Source: Methylococcaceae bacterium (GTDB lineage Bacteria > Pseudomonadota > Gammaproteobacteria > Methylococcales > Methylomonadaceae). From it: a stretch of DNA of 8,626 nt. This document shows positions 1 through 6,669 of this stretch, piece after piece. The position numbers were made by a program, and so were the translations under genes. The DNA lies in NCBI GenBank assembly GCA_947505055.1, contig CANNLO010000191.1, positions 1-8,626 on the forward strand. Reading direction: 5' to 3'. The notes beneath the pieces were generated by a model. That model was not told where the DNA came from. It searched no databases and was given only the letters and a program-made list of their open reading frames with translations. Position 1 is the stretch's first letter. Each line of letters begins with the position of its first letter.

Positions 1-225
1 CTTGTAGCTGTGTCTGGAAACCAGATTGATATAGCTAAATCACTCGATTCTATTGGAGCTTGTTATTATCTTGGGGAAAAGGATGCGGTAAATTCTAGCT
101 CTATACAACATTCATTTAATGAATTGTTAGTTGCGCCAGACCAAGTTCTGTCTATTTCACAGCAAGCTTTCTCTCTTGTTGATGGGTTAGGTGTAAATAG
201 AGTTTCTGAAGCGTTAGGTTGTTAA
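1..225 (+). CDS. pseG: PseG-like UDP-sugar hydrolase, C-terminal end only
   Basis: Only the last 74 residues are visible; the reading frame is open from base 1, so the gene starts upstream of the window and the GTG at base 10 is an internal codon. PseG removes UDP from UDP-2,4-diacetamido-2,4,6-trideoxy-beta-L-altrose, the step before PseI in pseudaminic acid synthesis. The visible part has an Asn-Gln followed by a short helix and a Gly...Tyr-Leu-Gly segment (residues 6-25 of the fragment), and it ends with a Val-Asp-Gly-Leu-Gly-Val-Asn-Arg-Val pattern, similar to the Asp-Gly-x-Gly-x-x-Arg-Val ending typical of PseG. The stop is one base before the next start, and pseI follows that gene, which supports the call. 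The catalytic N-terminal half cannot be seen, so a related GT28-type protein is not excluded. Confidence 0.75.
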   Translation, partial: LVAVSGNQIDIAKSLDSIGACYYLGEKDAVNSSSIQHSFNELLVAPDQVLSISQQAFSLVDGLGVNRVSEALGC

Positions 226-226
226 C

Positions 227-874
227 ATGAAAATTTCTATTCTATGTTCTGATCATAATCACCCAGTTGTAAATTATCTACGTAAATGGATAAAGGATTT
301 ATCGATTAAAGGGCATATTGTATCCCTTGTGTTTGATAAGTCGGAGCTATCTGGGGGAGATATTCTTTTTCTAGTTTCATGTAGCCAAATGATTCGAGAT
401 GCAGAACGACGTAAATACAATGTAACTTTAGTTTTGCATGCAAGTGATTTACCCAAGGGTAGGGGCTGGTCGCCTCATGTTTGGTCAATTCTAGATGGAG
501 ACTCATTGATAACAGTAAGTTTGCTTGAGGCAGCAGAGCCTGTTGATAGCGGTCCAATATGGTTGAAAACCACTTTTGCTCTTGAAGGCCATGAATTGCT
601 GGATGAAATCAACAAGAAATTATTTGAGGCAGAGCTATATTTAATGACAGAAGCTATTGAGCAATTCTCTTATATAAAACCAATCCAGCAAGTTGGCGAA
701 CCCGGTGAGTACATGAGAAAGAGAAGTTCTGAAGACAGTAGAATTGACCCCCATAAATCTATTTCAGATCAATTTAATTTATTCCGAGTAGTCGATTCGG
801 AAAGATACCCAGCTTTCTTTGACTATCAAGGCATGAAATATTTGATAAAAATCGAGAAGGTAAAAAGTGAATAG
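227..874 (+). CDS. Formyltransferase of the Fmt/sugar N-formyltransferase fold, probable PseH substitute
   Basis: A 215-residue protein with the formyltransferase signature. His71 lies in a HASDLPKGRGWSP stretch (71-83), and Asp107 in an Asp-Ser-Gly-Pro motif lies exactly 36 residues later, the same His-Asp spacing as in ArnA and GART. The C-terminal part (about 163-210) has the Arg-x-Arg...Asp-Ser-x-Ile-Asp...Gln-Asn...Arg...Tyr-Pro-Ala-Phe-Phe pattern of related proteins. The family moves a formyl group from N10-formyltetrahydrofolate to an amine. The usual catalytic Asn two residues before His is Val69 here. The gene starts one base after the pseG-like stop, with a weak AGG at 216-218, and overlaps pseI by 8 bases, so translation is likely coupled. 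I infer that it formylates the 4-amino group of UDP-6-deoxy-L-AltNAc4N in place of acetylation by PseH. The fold call is firm; the substrate is inferred from position. Confidence 0.85.
   Translation: MKISILCSDHNHPVVNYLRKWIKDLSIKGHIVSLVFDKSELSGGDILFLVSCSQMIRDAERRKYNVTLVLHASDLPKGRGWSPHVWSILDGDSLITVSLLEAAEPVDSGPIWLKTTFALEGHELLDEINKKLFEAELYLMTEAIEQFSYIKPIQQVGEPGEYMRKRSSEDSRIDPHKSISDQFNLFRVVDSERYPAFFDYQGMKYLIKIEKVKSE
854..860 (+). promoter_or_regulatory. Ribosome binding site fixing the GTG start of pseI
   Basis: A GAGAAGG sequence ends six bases before GTG at 867. It supports this non-ATG start, which lies inside the last codons of the upstream formyltransferase gene. No in-frame ATG near the expected N-terminus competes with it. 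Confidence 0.7.
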
Positions 875-1928
875 CCATAAAGAAATTACGATAGATGGAA
901 GAAGAATTGGCGCCGATTACCCTCCCTTTATTATCGCTGAAATGTCTGGTAACCATAACCAATCTCTAGATAGAGCGCTGGAGATTGTTGATGCAGTAGC
1001 TAAAACTGGAGCACATGCGCTTAAAATTCAAACCTATACACCAGATACCATGACGCTGGATTTGGATGAGCGCGAGTTTCATATTAGCGACCCCAAAAGT
1101 TTGTGGGCGGGTAACTCACTCTATAAGCTTTACGGGGAGGCGTATACGCCGTGGGAATGGCACAAACCGATTTTTGATCGGGCGCGTGAGTTAGGCATTA
1201 TTGCTTTCAGCACCCCCTTTGATGCTACTGCGGTCGATTTTTTAGAAAGTTTGGATGTGCCATGTTACAAAATCGCATCTTTTGAAAATACTGATTTACC
1301 ATTGATTCGCCGAGTAGCAGCCACTGGCAAACCTTTGATTATTTCTACCGGCATGGCGTCAGTGGCCGAATTGGATGAAACCGTGCGTGCCGCCCGGGCG
1401 GCGGGTTGCAAGGATTTGATCCTGCTTAAATGCACTAGTACCTATCCGGCCACGGCCGAGAACACCAACATCCTGACTATTCCGCATCTGCGTGACTTAT
1501 TTGGTTGCGAAGTGGGCTTATCAGACCACACCATGGGGGTCGGCGTGCCGATTGCCAGCGTGGCCTTGGGCGCTAGCGTTATCGAAAAACACTTCACGCT
1601 AAACCGAGCTGATGGTGGCGTTGATAGTGTCTTCTCCATGGAACCCGCCGAGATGAAGCAACTGGTGTTAGAAACCGAACGTGCATGGCAAGCATTGGGG
1701 CGAGTGAGTTATGGTGCCACCGATGCAGAAAAAAAATCAATTGTGTTTAGACGCTCACTTTACGTCGTGCAGGACTTGAAGGCTGGCGACGTGCTGACAA
1801 CAGAAAATGTTCGTGCAATTCGACCAGGATTGGGGTTGCCGACTAAATACTTGGACGTGGTATTAGGAAAAATTGTTGCCAAAGATGTGTCACGTGGCAC
1901 TGCGTTGGGGTTTGACTTATTAATGTGA
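867..1928 (+). CDS. pseI: Pseudaminic acid synthase
   Basis: A 353-residue NeuB-family enzyme of normal length. It condenses phosphoenolpyruvate with 2,4-diacetamido-2,4,6-trideoxy-L-altrose (or a formyl variant) to give a pseudaminic acid, in the cytoplasm. Visible motifs are Ala-Glu-Met-Ser-Gly-Asn-His-Asn (24-31), Lys-Ile-Gln-Thr-Tyr-Thr (53-58), Ser-Thr-Gly-Met (160-163), Leu-Ser-Asp-His-Thr (218-222) and Glu-Lys-His-Phe (240-243). His221 and His242 match the two metal-binding histidines of NeuB. The C-terminal SAF domain (about 295-350) carries the Arg-Pro-Gly-Leu-Gly segment at 319-323. The Met-Ser-Gly-Asn-His form and the Tyr-Thr-Pro-Asp-Thr loop favour PseI over NeuB or the legionaminic acid synthase. 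The GTG start overlaps the upstream gene by 8 bases. The centre of the gene is much richer in G+C than the flanks, and an A8 run lies at 1729-1736 (codons 288-290). Confidence 0.94.
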   Translation: MNSHKEITIDGRRIGADYPPFIIAEMSGNHNQSLDRALEIVDAVAKTGAHALKIQTYTPDTMTLDLDEREFHISDPKSLWAGNSLYKLYGEAYTPWEWHKPIFDRARELGIIAFSTPFDATAVDFLESLDVPCYKIASFENTDLPLIRRVAATGKPLIISTGMASVAELDETVRAARAAGCKDLILLKCTSTYPATAENTNILTIPHLRDLFGCEVGLSDHTMGVGVPIASVALGASVIEKHFTLNRADGGVDSVFSMEPAEMKQLVLETERAWQALGRVSYGATDAEKKSIVFRRSLYVVQDLKAGDVLTTENVRAIRPGLGLPTKYLDVVLGKIVAKDVSRGTALGFDLLM

Positions 1929-2075
1929 CAATGGTGTTTATTTTTAATAAAATCGCTACTATCCATCATGTAACTTACCTTATGTTGATTAGGATAATAC
2001 ACATAACCATTAAGCGTAATATTTAATTAATAAATTAAGCTTATCCACGATTGGTCGTTCGTTAATTATACAATA
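1929..2075 (+). other. AT-rich gap between pseI and the next gene
   Basis: These 147 bases hold no gene and no convincing terminator. A GATAAT at 1993-1998 resembles a -10 box but has no good -35 partner, and no clear ribosome binding site precedes the ATG at 2076. No ops/JUMPstart element (GGCGGTAG) was found. This is a likely place for a transcript boundary or a junction between modules, because the gap breaks the tight gene packing to its left. Confidence 0.4.
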
Positions 2076-3764
2076 ATGCTAAAAATTTTGAATTCACTAA
2101 AGAAGTTGGCGCCATTACCATTAAAGAAGAAACTTGCTAATAATGTAAAAATTCAAAAATTTCGTTACTGGTTAGGCTATGCTTTTTATATGAAGGGCAA
2201 ATTGAATAGCCAGCTTTCGCCTAATTTTGATATTAAGGATTGTATAAATTCCGGAAATCAAGTTCGAGTTCTCTTGCCGCTCATCGAAACTAATCACTAT
2301 CAGTATTATCATTTATTGGCATTAGCCAAAGCACTTGAAATTCGAGGTGCCCAAGTTAAAGTACTAATATGCGGTCAATTATTGGATGGTTGTGAACTGA
2401 AATCTATTCGTAACGAAGGTCAAGAGGATCCTTGTTGGAAGTGTCGTTTCAATGAGAATAATATTGTTCCTCTATTTGATTTCAATATTATCAATATGGC
2501 GAATATTTTTAACGAGTCAGAAGTTCATGCATTTAACACTGAGTCGCAGAACCTTGCACTGAACGATTCGATGGATATTGTCAAGCATGGAGTAAATTTA
2601 AAGCAATCTATAGATGATTCAGTTGTACGATATTTCTATGGTGCAGTTTCTAATGACAAAAAAGAAGTATTTCGTGTAAGGGCCGATCATACAAAGACTG
2701 CACTAATGTCGATAGCAGTGGCGAAAAAAATTGATCAAGATTGGTCCCCGCAAATTGTTCTTTCAAATATGCCATGTTATAGCGCTTGGGAAGCTTATTA
2801 CCGTTATTTTGATATTAATGGGAAACGGTTTCGGCAAATAGCGATGTCTCAGTTTGAATTTAATTCAGTTGTATACAATAGTTTCGAGCTTTTTCCGGCT
2901 GATCAAAGATTCAGAAAGTACCTGCGTACTAGAGAGCGGAATGAATTAACTGCTATCGAGCGTAATAAGCTTTATGAATTCATTAGTGTTCGACATTCAG
3001 GAAATGCTAATATTTTTAAAAATGATGGATATTTTCGGCAGAGTAATAGTTTAAGTGCGGTCGAGGATAAATTACATATAGACAAGTCCAAGCGTAACAT
3101 TTTTCTATTTTCAAATTTATACTGGGACGTCGGACTATCGGATAGAAAAGGTCTATTCGACGGTGTACTGGATTGGGTCATTCAAACTATTGAGATTGTA
3201 AAACTAGCACCGCATTGTCATTTATACATTAAGCCGCATCCTGCGGAAGTATTTGGCAGTGCGGGTTCTCTCAAAGGTGTTTCAGAAATAATTAAAGAAA
3301 AATATCCGGAAAGTCTGAATAATGTAACGATTATTGAACCCGATTGGAAATTAGTAACATACGACCTCTTCCCGCACATTGATCTTGGCGTAATTTTTAC
3401 TGGTACGCTTGGGCTTGAAATGGCACTTTCAGATATCGCTGTCGTTTCAACCGGGACTACATCTCATAAGGGGCTAGGTATCGCTGCGGAACCAGAGAGC
3501 ATCGAATCCTATCGCGCGATGCTGCTAGGTGAGGGCAAGTTGCCAAAAGTCGATAAAGATTATTTGGAGCTATTTGCTTATTTTTACTTTATTCGCACCC
3601 TGATCCCATGGACCTTGACCAAGCAAGCCTACGCTGATAATTTTGATGGTTTTGCTTTTGAGTCTCTAGATGATTTAAAACCAGGAAAGGATCCTTATTT
3701 GGATCATCTTTGTAACTGCATCTTAGATCCAATAAATACTGTCCCAGAGGCGTGGTTAGAATAA
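2076..3764 (+). CDS. Putative capsule-synthesis-like transferase with a cysteine cluster
   Basis: A 562-residue protein I cannot name with certainty. Residues 64-100 look like the start of a GT-B Rossmann domain: a strand (Val-Arg-Val-Leu-Leu-Pro), then a helix and Arg-Gly-Ala-Gln-Val-Lys-Val-Leu. A cysteine cluster follows (Cys99, Cys106, Cys120, Cys123). The C-terminal half has Tyr-Ile-Lys-Pro-His-Pro (384-389) and a Thr-Gly-Thr-Leu-Gly-Leu-Glu-Met-Ala segment (442-450), a pattern shared with KpsC/KpsS-type capsule proteins and CDP-glycerol glycerophosphotransferases, where it belongs to the nucleotide-sugar site. The N-terminus is basic (Lys-rich to residue 30) and may touch the membrane; no signal peptide or clear transmembrane helix is seen. 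A cytoplasmic glycosyltransferase of this locus, perhaps acting on pseudaminic acid, is a reasonable guess. The ATG has a poor ribosome binding site. The next gene starts 39 bases after the stop. Confidence 0.6.
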   Translation: MLKILNSLKKLAPLPLKKKLANNVKIQKFRYWLGYAFYMKGKLNSQLSPNFDIKDCINSGNQVRVLLPLIETNHYQYYHLLALAKALEIRGAQVKVLICGQLLDGCELKSIRNEGQEDPCWKCRFNENNIVPLFDFNIINMANIFNESEVHAFNTESQNLALNDSMDIVKHGVNLKQSIDDSVVRYFYGAVSNDKKEVFRVRADHTKTALMSIAVAKKIDQDWSPQIVLSNMPCYSAWEAYYRYFDINGKRFRQIAMSQFEFNSVVYNSFELFPADQRFRKYLRTRERNELTAIERNKLYEFISVRHSGNANIFKNDGYFRQSNSLSAVEDKLHIDKSKRNIFLFSNLYWDVGLSDRKGLFDGVLDWVIQTIEIVKLAPHCHLYIKPHPAEVFGSAGSLKGVSEIIKEKYPESLNNVTIIEPDWKLVTYDLFPHIDLGVIFTGTLGLEMALSDIAVVSTGTTSHKGLGIAAEPESIESYRAMLLGEGKLPKVDKDYLELFAYFYFIRTLIPWTLTKQAYADNFDGFAFESLDDLKPGKDPYLDHLCNCILDPINTVPEAWLE

Positions 3765-3803
3765 TCAATAACTTAGAAACTTAAATTAGCAGGAATTAAT
3801 CGA

Positions 3804-4568
3804 ATGAAAAATAGTTTAAAAAGATTGTTGCAAATCGCTCAAACGCTGTTACCGCATACAATCCAAAAAATAATATTGCGAATGCATTATTATTTGAAAT
3901 CACCAAAGCTGATATCTGCACTGAACGACTATATTGAAACTGATGAACGACAGAAGTTTATCCACATCCTAGAAGCGATAAATTATATAAATGTAGCCGG
4001 CGTAGGCGGAGAGACAATCCCTCAAGTTTATTTTGAATTCGGATGTCATTCAGGCCGCACATTCTCTGCAGCAGTTAATGCGGCTGCTTATTTCAGTATG
4101 AATAACGCGAAGTTTTACGCTTTCGATTCGTTTGAGGGTTTGCCGCAAACAGACTCAAAAGATGATGGATTTTTTCAAACTGGAACATTCTGTACAAGCC
4201 GCAACGACTTCATCAAAATAGTACGCCAAAAAACTGGCGTGCATCTCGCTGACGAATATATAGTCCAAGGTTATTACTGTGACAGTCTCACAAACGAACT
4301 GCAAGCCAAGATACCTAAGGCAGGAGTAATCCATATTGATGTGGACTTATATTCTTCTACTGTTGATGTCCTAAACTTTATCAAACCATTGATGGTCGTA
4401 GGAACTTTACTTATTTTTGATGATTGGTATTGCTTCCCACCCGAGGCTAACATGGGTGAGATGCGTGCAGTTAAAGAGTTTTGTGAAAGAAATCCATCTT
4501 TTAAGTTGCAAGAATGGAAAGCATATTCTACATTTGGCCAGTCATTTTTTGTAACGGCATTGCCTTAA
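3804..4568 (+). CDS. TylF/MycF-type SAM-dependent methyltransferase
   Basis: A 254-residue class I methyltransferase. The SAM-binding motif is Glu-Phe-Gly-Cys-His-Ser-Gly-Arg-Thr (78-86), followed by Phe-Tyr-Ala-Phe-Asp-Ser-Phe-Glu-Gly-Leu-Pro (104-114), a signature of the TylF/MycF (macrocin O-methyltransferase) family. Residues 177-184 (His-Ile-Asp-Val-Asp-Leu-Tyr-Ser) and 206-208 (Asp-Asp-Trp) supply Asp179, Asp206 and Asp207, spaced like the metal-binding aspartates of MycF. Such enzymes O-methylate sugar hydroxyls. In this locus the target is probably a sugar of the repeat unit or a capping residue; the exact acceptor cannot be read from the sequence. AGGA at 3791-3794 lies nine bases before the ATG. 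The gene is in series with its neighbours, with gaps of 39 and 37 bases, so one transcript is likely. Confidence 0.82.
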   Translation: MKNSLKRLLQIAQTLLPHTIQKIILRMHYYLKSPKLISALNDYIETDERQKFIHILEAINYINVAGVGGETIPQVYFEFGCHSGRTFSAAVNAAAYFSMNNAKFYAFDSFEGLPQTDSKDDGFFQTGTFCTSRNDFIKIVRQKTGVHLADEYIVQGYYCDSLTNELQAKIPKAGVIHIDVDLYSSTVDVLNFIKPLMVVGTLLIFDDWYCFPPEANMGEMRAVKEFCERNPSFKLQEWKAYSTFGQSFFVTALP

Positions 4569-4605
4569 TTGTTAAAGAAATACTAAATTATGGAGCTAAA
4601 AGTTT

Positions 4606-5709
4606 ATGGTCGATAAATATCCATTTATCCCAGTTTATCAACCATCCTTTGATGGTAATGAAAAGATTTACGTGGCGGATTGTGTTGATTCGTCTTGGAT
4701 ATCTTCCAAAGGTAAGTATGTTTCACTATTTGAAGAATCCTTTTCTTCCTATCTAAATATAGGCTACGCTACTACGGTGTGTAACGGAACGGTTGCACTA
4801 GATTTGGCCCTCAAGACACTCGGTATCGGCCCTGGTGACGAGGTGATAGTGCCAACATTTACGTATATTGCTTCAGTAAATGCAATTGTTAATATTGGAG
4901 CAATCCCAGTATTTATTGATTCATTAGAGGATTCGTGGAATATAAATCCCTCTTTAATTGTCAATAAAATTACACTAAAAACAAAAGCAATTTTAGTTGT
5001 GCATTTGTACGGTGCGCCATGTGATATGGATTCAATCACCAAAATATGCAAGCAACATCAATTGCTTCTTGTTGAAGATGCTGCTGAGGCATTTGGCACT
5101 AAATATAAGGGAAAATATGTAGGTAGTTTCGGTGACATTTCAACGTTCAGCTTTTTTGGAAATAAAACCATAACCACTGGTGAGGGTGGAATGGTTGCTT
5201 CAAGTCGTCAGTCGTTAATTAGTCGTGCTGCATATTTAAAAAATCAAGCGGTATCACCTACGCGCGAATACTGGCATGATGAGATTGGTTTTAACTATCG
5301 GATGACCAATATATGTGCAGCGATAGGGGTTGCTCAACTTGAATGTGCGGATAGTATTCTCCAGAAAAAGCGAGAGCTAGCTAACTGGTATCGTGAGGAC
5401 CTTGCTAATACTAAGCTAGTATTTCAGGCAGATAATGAGGATGCGTTTAATTCCTATTGGATGGTATCCATTTTGGCGAAGAATGAAGTTGAGCGCGATA
5501 ATATTCGTCAATATTTAAAAACCCGCAGTATTGAAACCCGTCCTTTCTTCTATCCTGCACATGTAATGACTAAGTTTAAAACAGAAGATACCCACCCTGT
5601 TGCCGAGTCTTTGAGCGTTAGAGGTATGAATCTACCTAGTTACCCAAGTTTGACAAGAGAGCAGGTTAGTTATATCACCTCAAAAATAATAGAAGCGATT
5701 AAAATTTAA
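4606..5709 (+). CDS. DegT-family sugar aminotransferase, closest to GDP-perosamine synthase
   Basis: A full-length (367-residue) PLP-dependent aminotransferase of the DegT/DnrJ/EryC1/StrS family. Lys187 in Phe-Phe-Gly-Asn-Lys is the expected PLP Schiff-base lysine, and Glu157-Asp158 in Val-Glu-Asp-Ala-Ala-Glu holds the PLP ring nitrogen. Asn60-Gly61-Thr62 fits the phosphate-binding loop. The N-terminal Pro-Val-Tyr-Gln-Pro-Ser-x-Asp-Gly-Asn-Glu, the Trp-Ile-Ser-Ser-Lys-Gly-Lys segment (31-37), the Asn-Tyr-Arg-Met-Thr-Asn segment (230-235) and the Arg-Pro-Phe-Phe-Tyr-Pro-Ala-His segment (312-319) match what I recall of RfbE/Per from Vibrio cholerae O1. Per converts GDP-4-keto-6-deoxymannose to GDP-perosamine using glutamate. 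No gmd partner is in the window, so another 4-keto-6-deoxy substrate is possible. TGGAG at 4591-4595 lies ten bases before the ATG. Confidence 0.88.
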   Translation: MVDKYPFIPVYQPSFDGNEKIYVADCVDSSWISSKGKYVSLFEESFSSYLNIGYATTVCNGTVALDLALKTLGIGPGDEVIVPTFTYIASVNAIVNIGAIPVFIDSLEDSWNINPSLIVNKITLKTKAILVVHLYGAPCDMDSITKICKQHQLLLVEDAAEAFGTKYKGKYVGSFGDISTFSFFGNKTITTGEGGMVASSRQSLISRAAYLKNQAVSPTREYWHDEIGFNYRMTNICAAIGVAQLECADSILQKKRELANWYREDLANTKLVFQADNEDAFNSYWMVSILAKNEVERDNIRQYLKTRSIETRPFFYPAHVMTKFKTEDTHPVAESLSVRGMNLPSYPSLTREQVSYITSKIIEAIKI

Positions 5710-6096
5710 CGTTTATAAAATAATATGTAAATATTCTACATGAATGTGTTGATCTTAATTATTGACATTTAGAGGGAATAAGCCAATTCAAAGCAGATGA
5801 GGGTTATTGCCACACGCATCCATTTGGTTGGTATTTCCTAGAAGTTATACGTTGAAAAGTAAAACAAGTATGTGAGCTGGTTACTAAATCGCTTGCTGTA
5901 GTTGTAATTTATGATTTTTTACTGAGCGGGAGATAATTGCACCCCGACGTGCCTATCATTTTTAATATAACGGCAACTTTTAAATCTGAAATAAAGAACG
6001 ATAGTTAAGCATAAATAATGCGGCTAGTTTAGGTTAAAGCAATACACATCAGTCGATTTTAATTCGTATGTGCTTGAGAAATTAGAAAATTAATCA
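5710..6096 (+). other. 387-base gap with a possible decayed reading frame
   Basis: No intact gene, RNA gene or mobile element was found here. One + frame (codons counted from 5766) is broken only by TGA at 5853 and TAA at 5934 before a TAA at 6006, about 80 codons. The encoded text looks protein-like (for example a Cys-His-Thr-His-Pro-Phe-Gly-Trp-Tyr-Phe run near 5808-5837) but I recognise no family. A weak promoter candidate is TTGCAC at 5937-5942, 18 bases, then TTTAAT at 5961-5966, which would drive the block starting at 6097. No good terminator was seen after the stop at 5709. Confidence 0.35.
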
Positions 6097-6648
6097 ATGA
6101 ACAGTTCATCTAAAAACATAAATCATCCTCCCAGCATTCTTGTCCACTCAAAAAAAATTCGTAATCGCTTGGAGAAGCTCGCGCAACAAATTAATAAGGA
6201 CTACGAAGGACAAGAGCTTGATCTTGTTTGTTTGTCCAATAGTGCAATGGTTTTTACGACCGACCTTATGCGCCTTATTCAAGTCCCTGTAAGATTACAC
6301 TTATTGGCTTTCGATTCTTATACACCAACACCTAAAAGTGGCGAGGTGCGACTCACGCTTGATCTTGTAGAACCCATTGAAGGTCGCAATGTCTTGGTTG
6401 TTGAAGGTATGATCATCAGTGGACGTACCCCGCTTTATATAATGAATCTTTTGCGGTTACGGCAACCTGCCAGCTTAGAGCTTTGTGCTATTGGTAAAAA
6501 GCCAGCAGAATTGGCTGTGCACCTATCAATTAAATATTGCATGTTCGAGTTTGATGCTGAATGGGTGACTGGCTATGGTATTGGACATGGTGCAGAGAAA
6601 GTGTCAGCAGATTTGCTAGATATGTCCAAAAAATCTTCATATGTTTAA
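6097..6648 (+). CDS. HPRT-like protein lacking the phosphoribosyltransferase active-site residues
   Basis: A 183-residue protein that aligns almost without gaps, from memory, with bacterial hypoxanthine phosphoribosyltransferase (Asp-Tyr-Glu-Gly at 35-38; Asp-Leu-Met-Arg at 56-59; Glu-Gly-Arg-Asn-Val-Leu-Val-Val-Glu at 95-103; Gly-Tyr-Gly-Ile at 159-162), and it has the family's usual length. Key positions differ: the PPi loop Leu-Lys-Gly-Ser is Leu-Ser-Asn-Ser (46-49), the PRPP motif Glu-Asp-Ile-Ile-Asp-Thr-Gly is Glu-Gly-Met-Ile-Ile-Ser-Gly (103-109), so the catalytic Asp is Ile107, and the metal-binding Asp after Gly-Tyr-Gly-Ile is Gly163. Lys135, at the base-contacting position, is kept. 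Purine salvage activity is therefore unlikely. A binding, regulatory or altered role in glycan synthesis is possible but unproven. No strong ribosome binding site is seen. The GT4 gene starts 21 bases after the stop. Confidence 0.8.
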   Translation: MNSSSKNINHPPSILVHSKKIRNRLEKLAQQINKDYEGQELDLVCLSNSAMVFTTDLMRLIQVPVRLHLLAFDSYTPTPKSGEVRLTLDLVEPIEGRNVLVVEGMIISGRTPLYIMNLLRLRQPASLELCAIGKKPAELAVHLSIKYCMFEFDAEWVTGYGIGHGAEKVSADLLDMSKKSSYV

Positions 6649-6669
6649 AATCGTAACTGTAATATTGAA

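Noticed and set aside
306..557. Minus-strand open frames over the formyltransferase and pseI
   Set aside because: They are antisense to well-supported genes and their translations show no recognisable domain.
1992..2046. GGATAA and TTATCC as inverted repeats in the gap after pseI
   Set aside because: Six-base arms 43 bases apart are expected by chance in AT-rich DNA.
4514..4756. Open frame overlapping the methyltransferase end and the aminotransferase start
   Set aside because: It lies in another frame over two well-supported genes, shows no family motif and has no ribosome binding site of its own.
5725..5741. Small hairpin after the perosamine-synthase-like gene
   Set aside because: The stem is only five AT-rich pairs with a seven-base loop and no T tract, too weak for a terminator.
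5762..5767. Exact TTGACA, a possible -35 box
   Set aside because: No acceptable -10 sequence is found 16 to 19 bases downstream.
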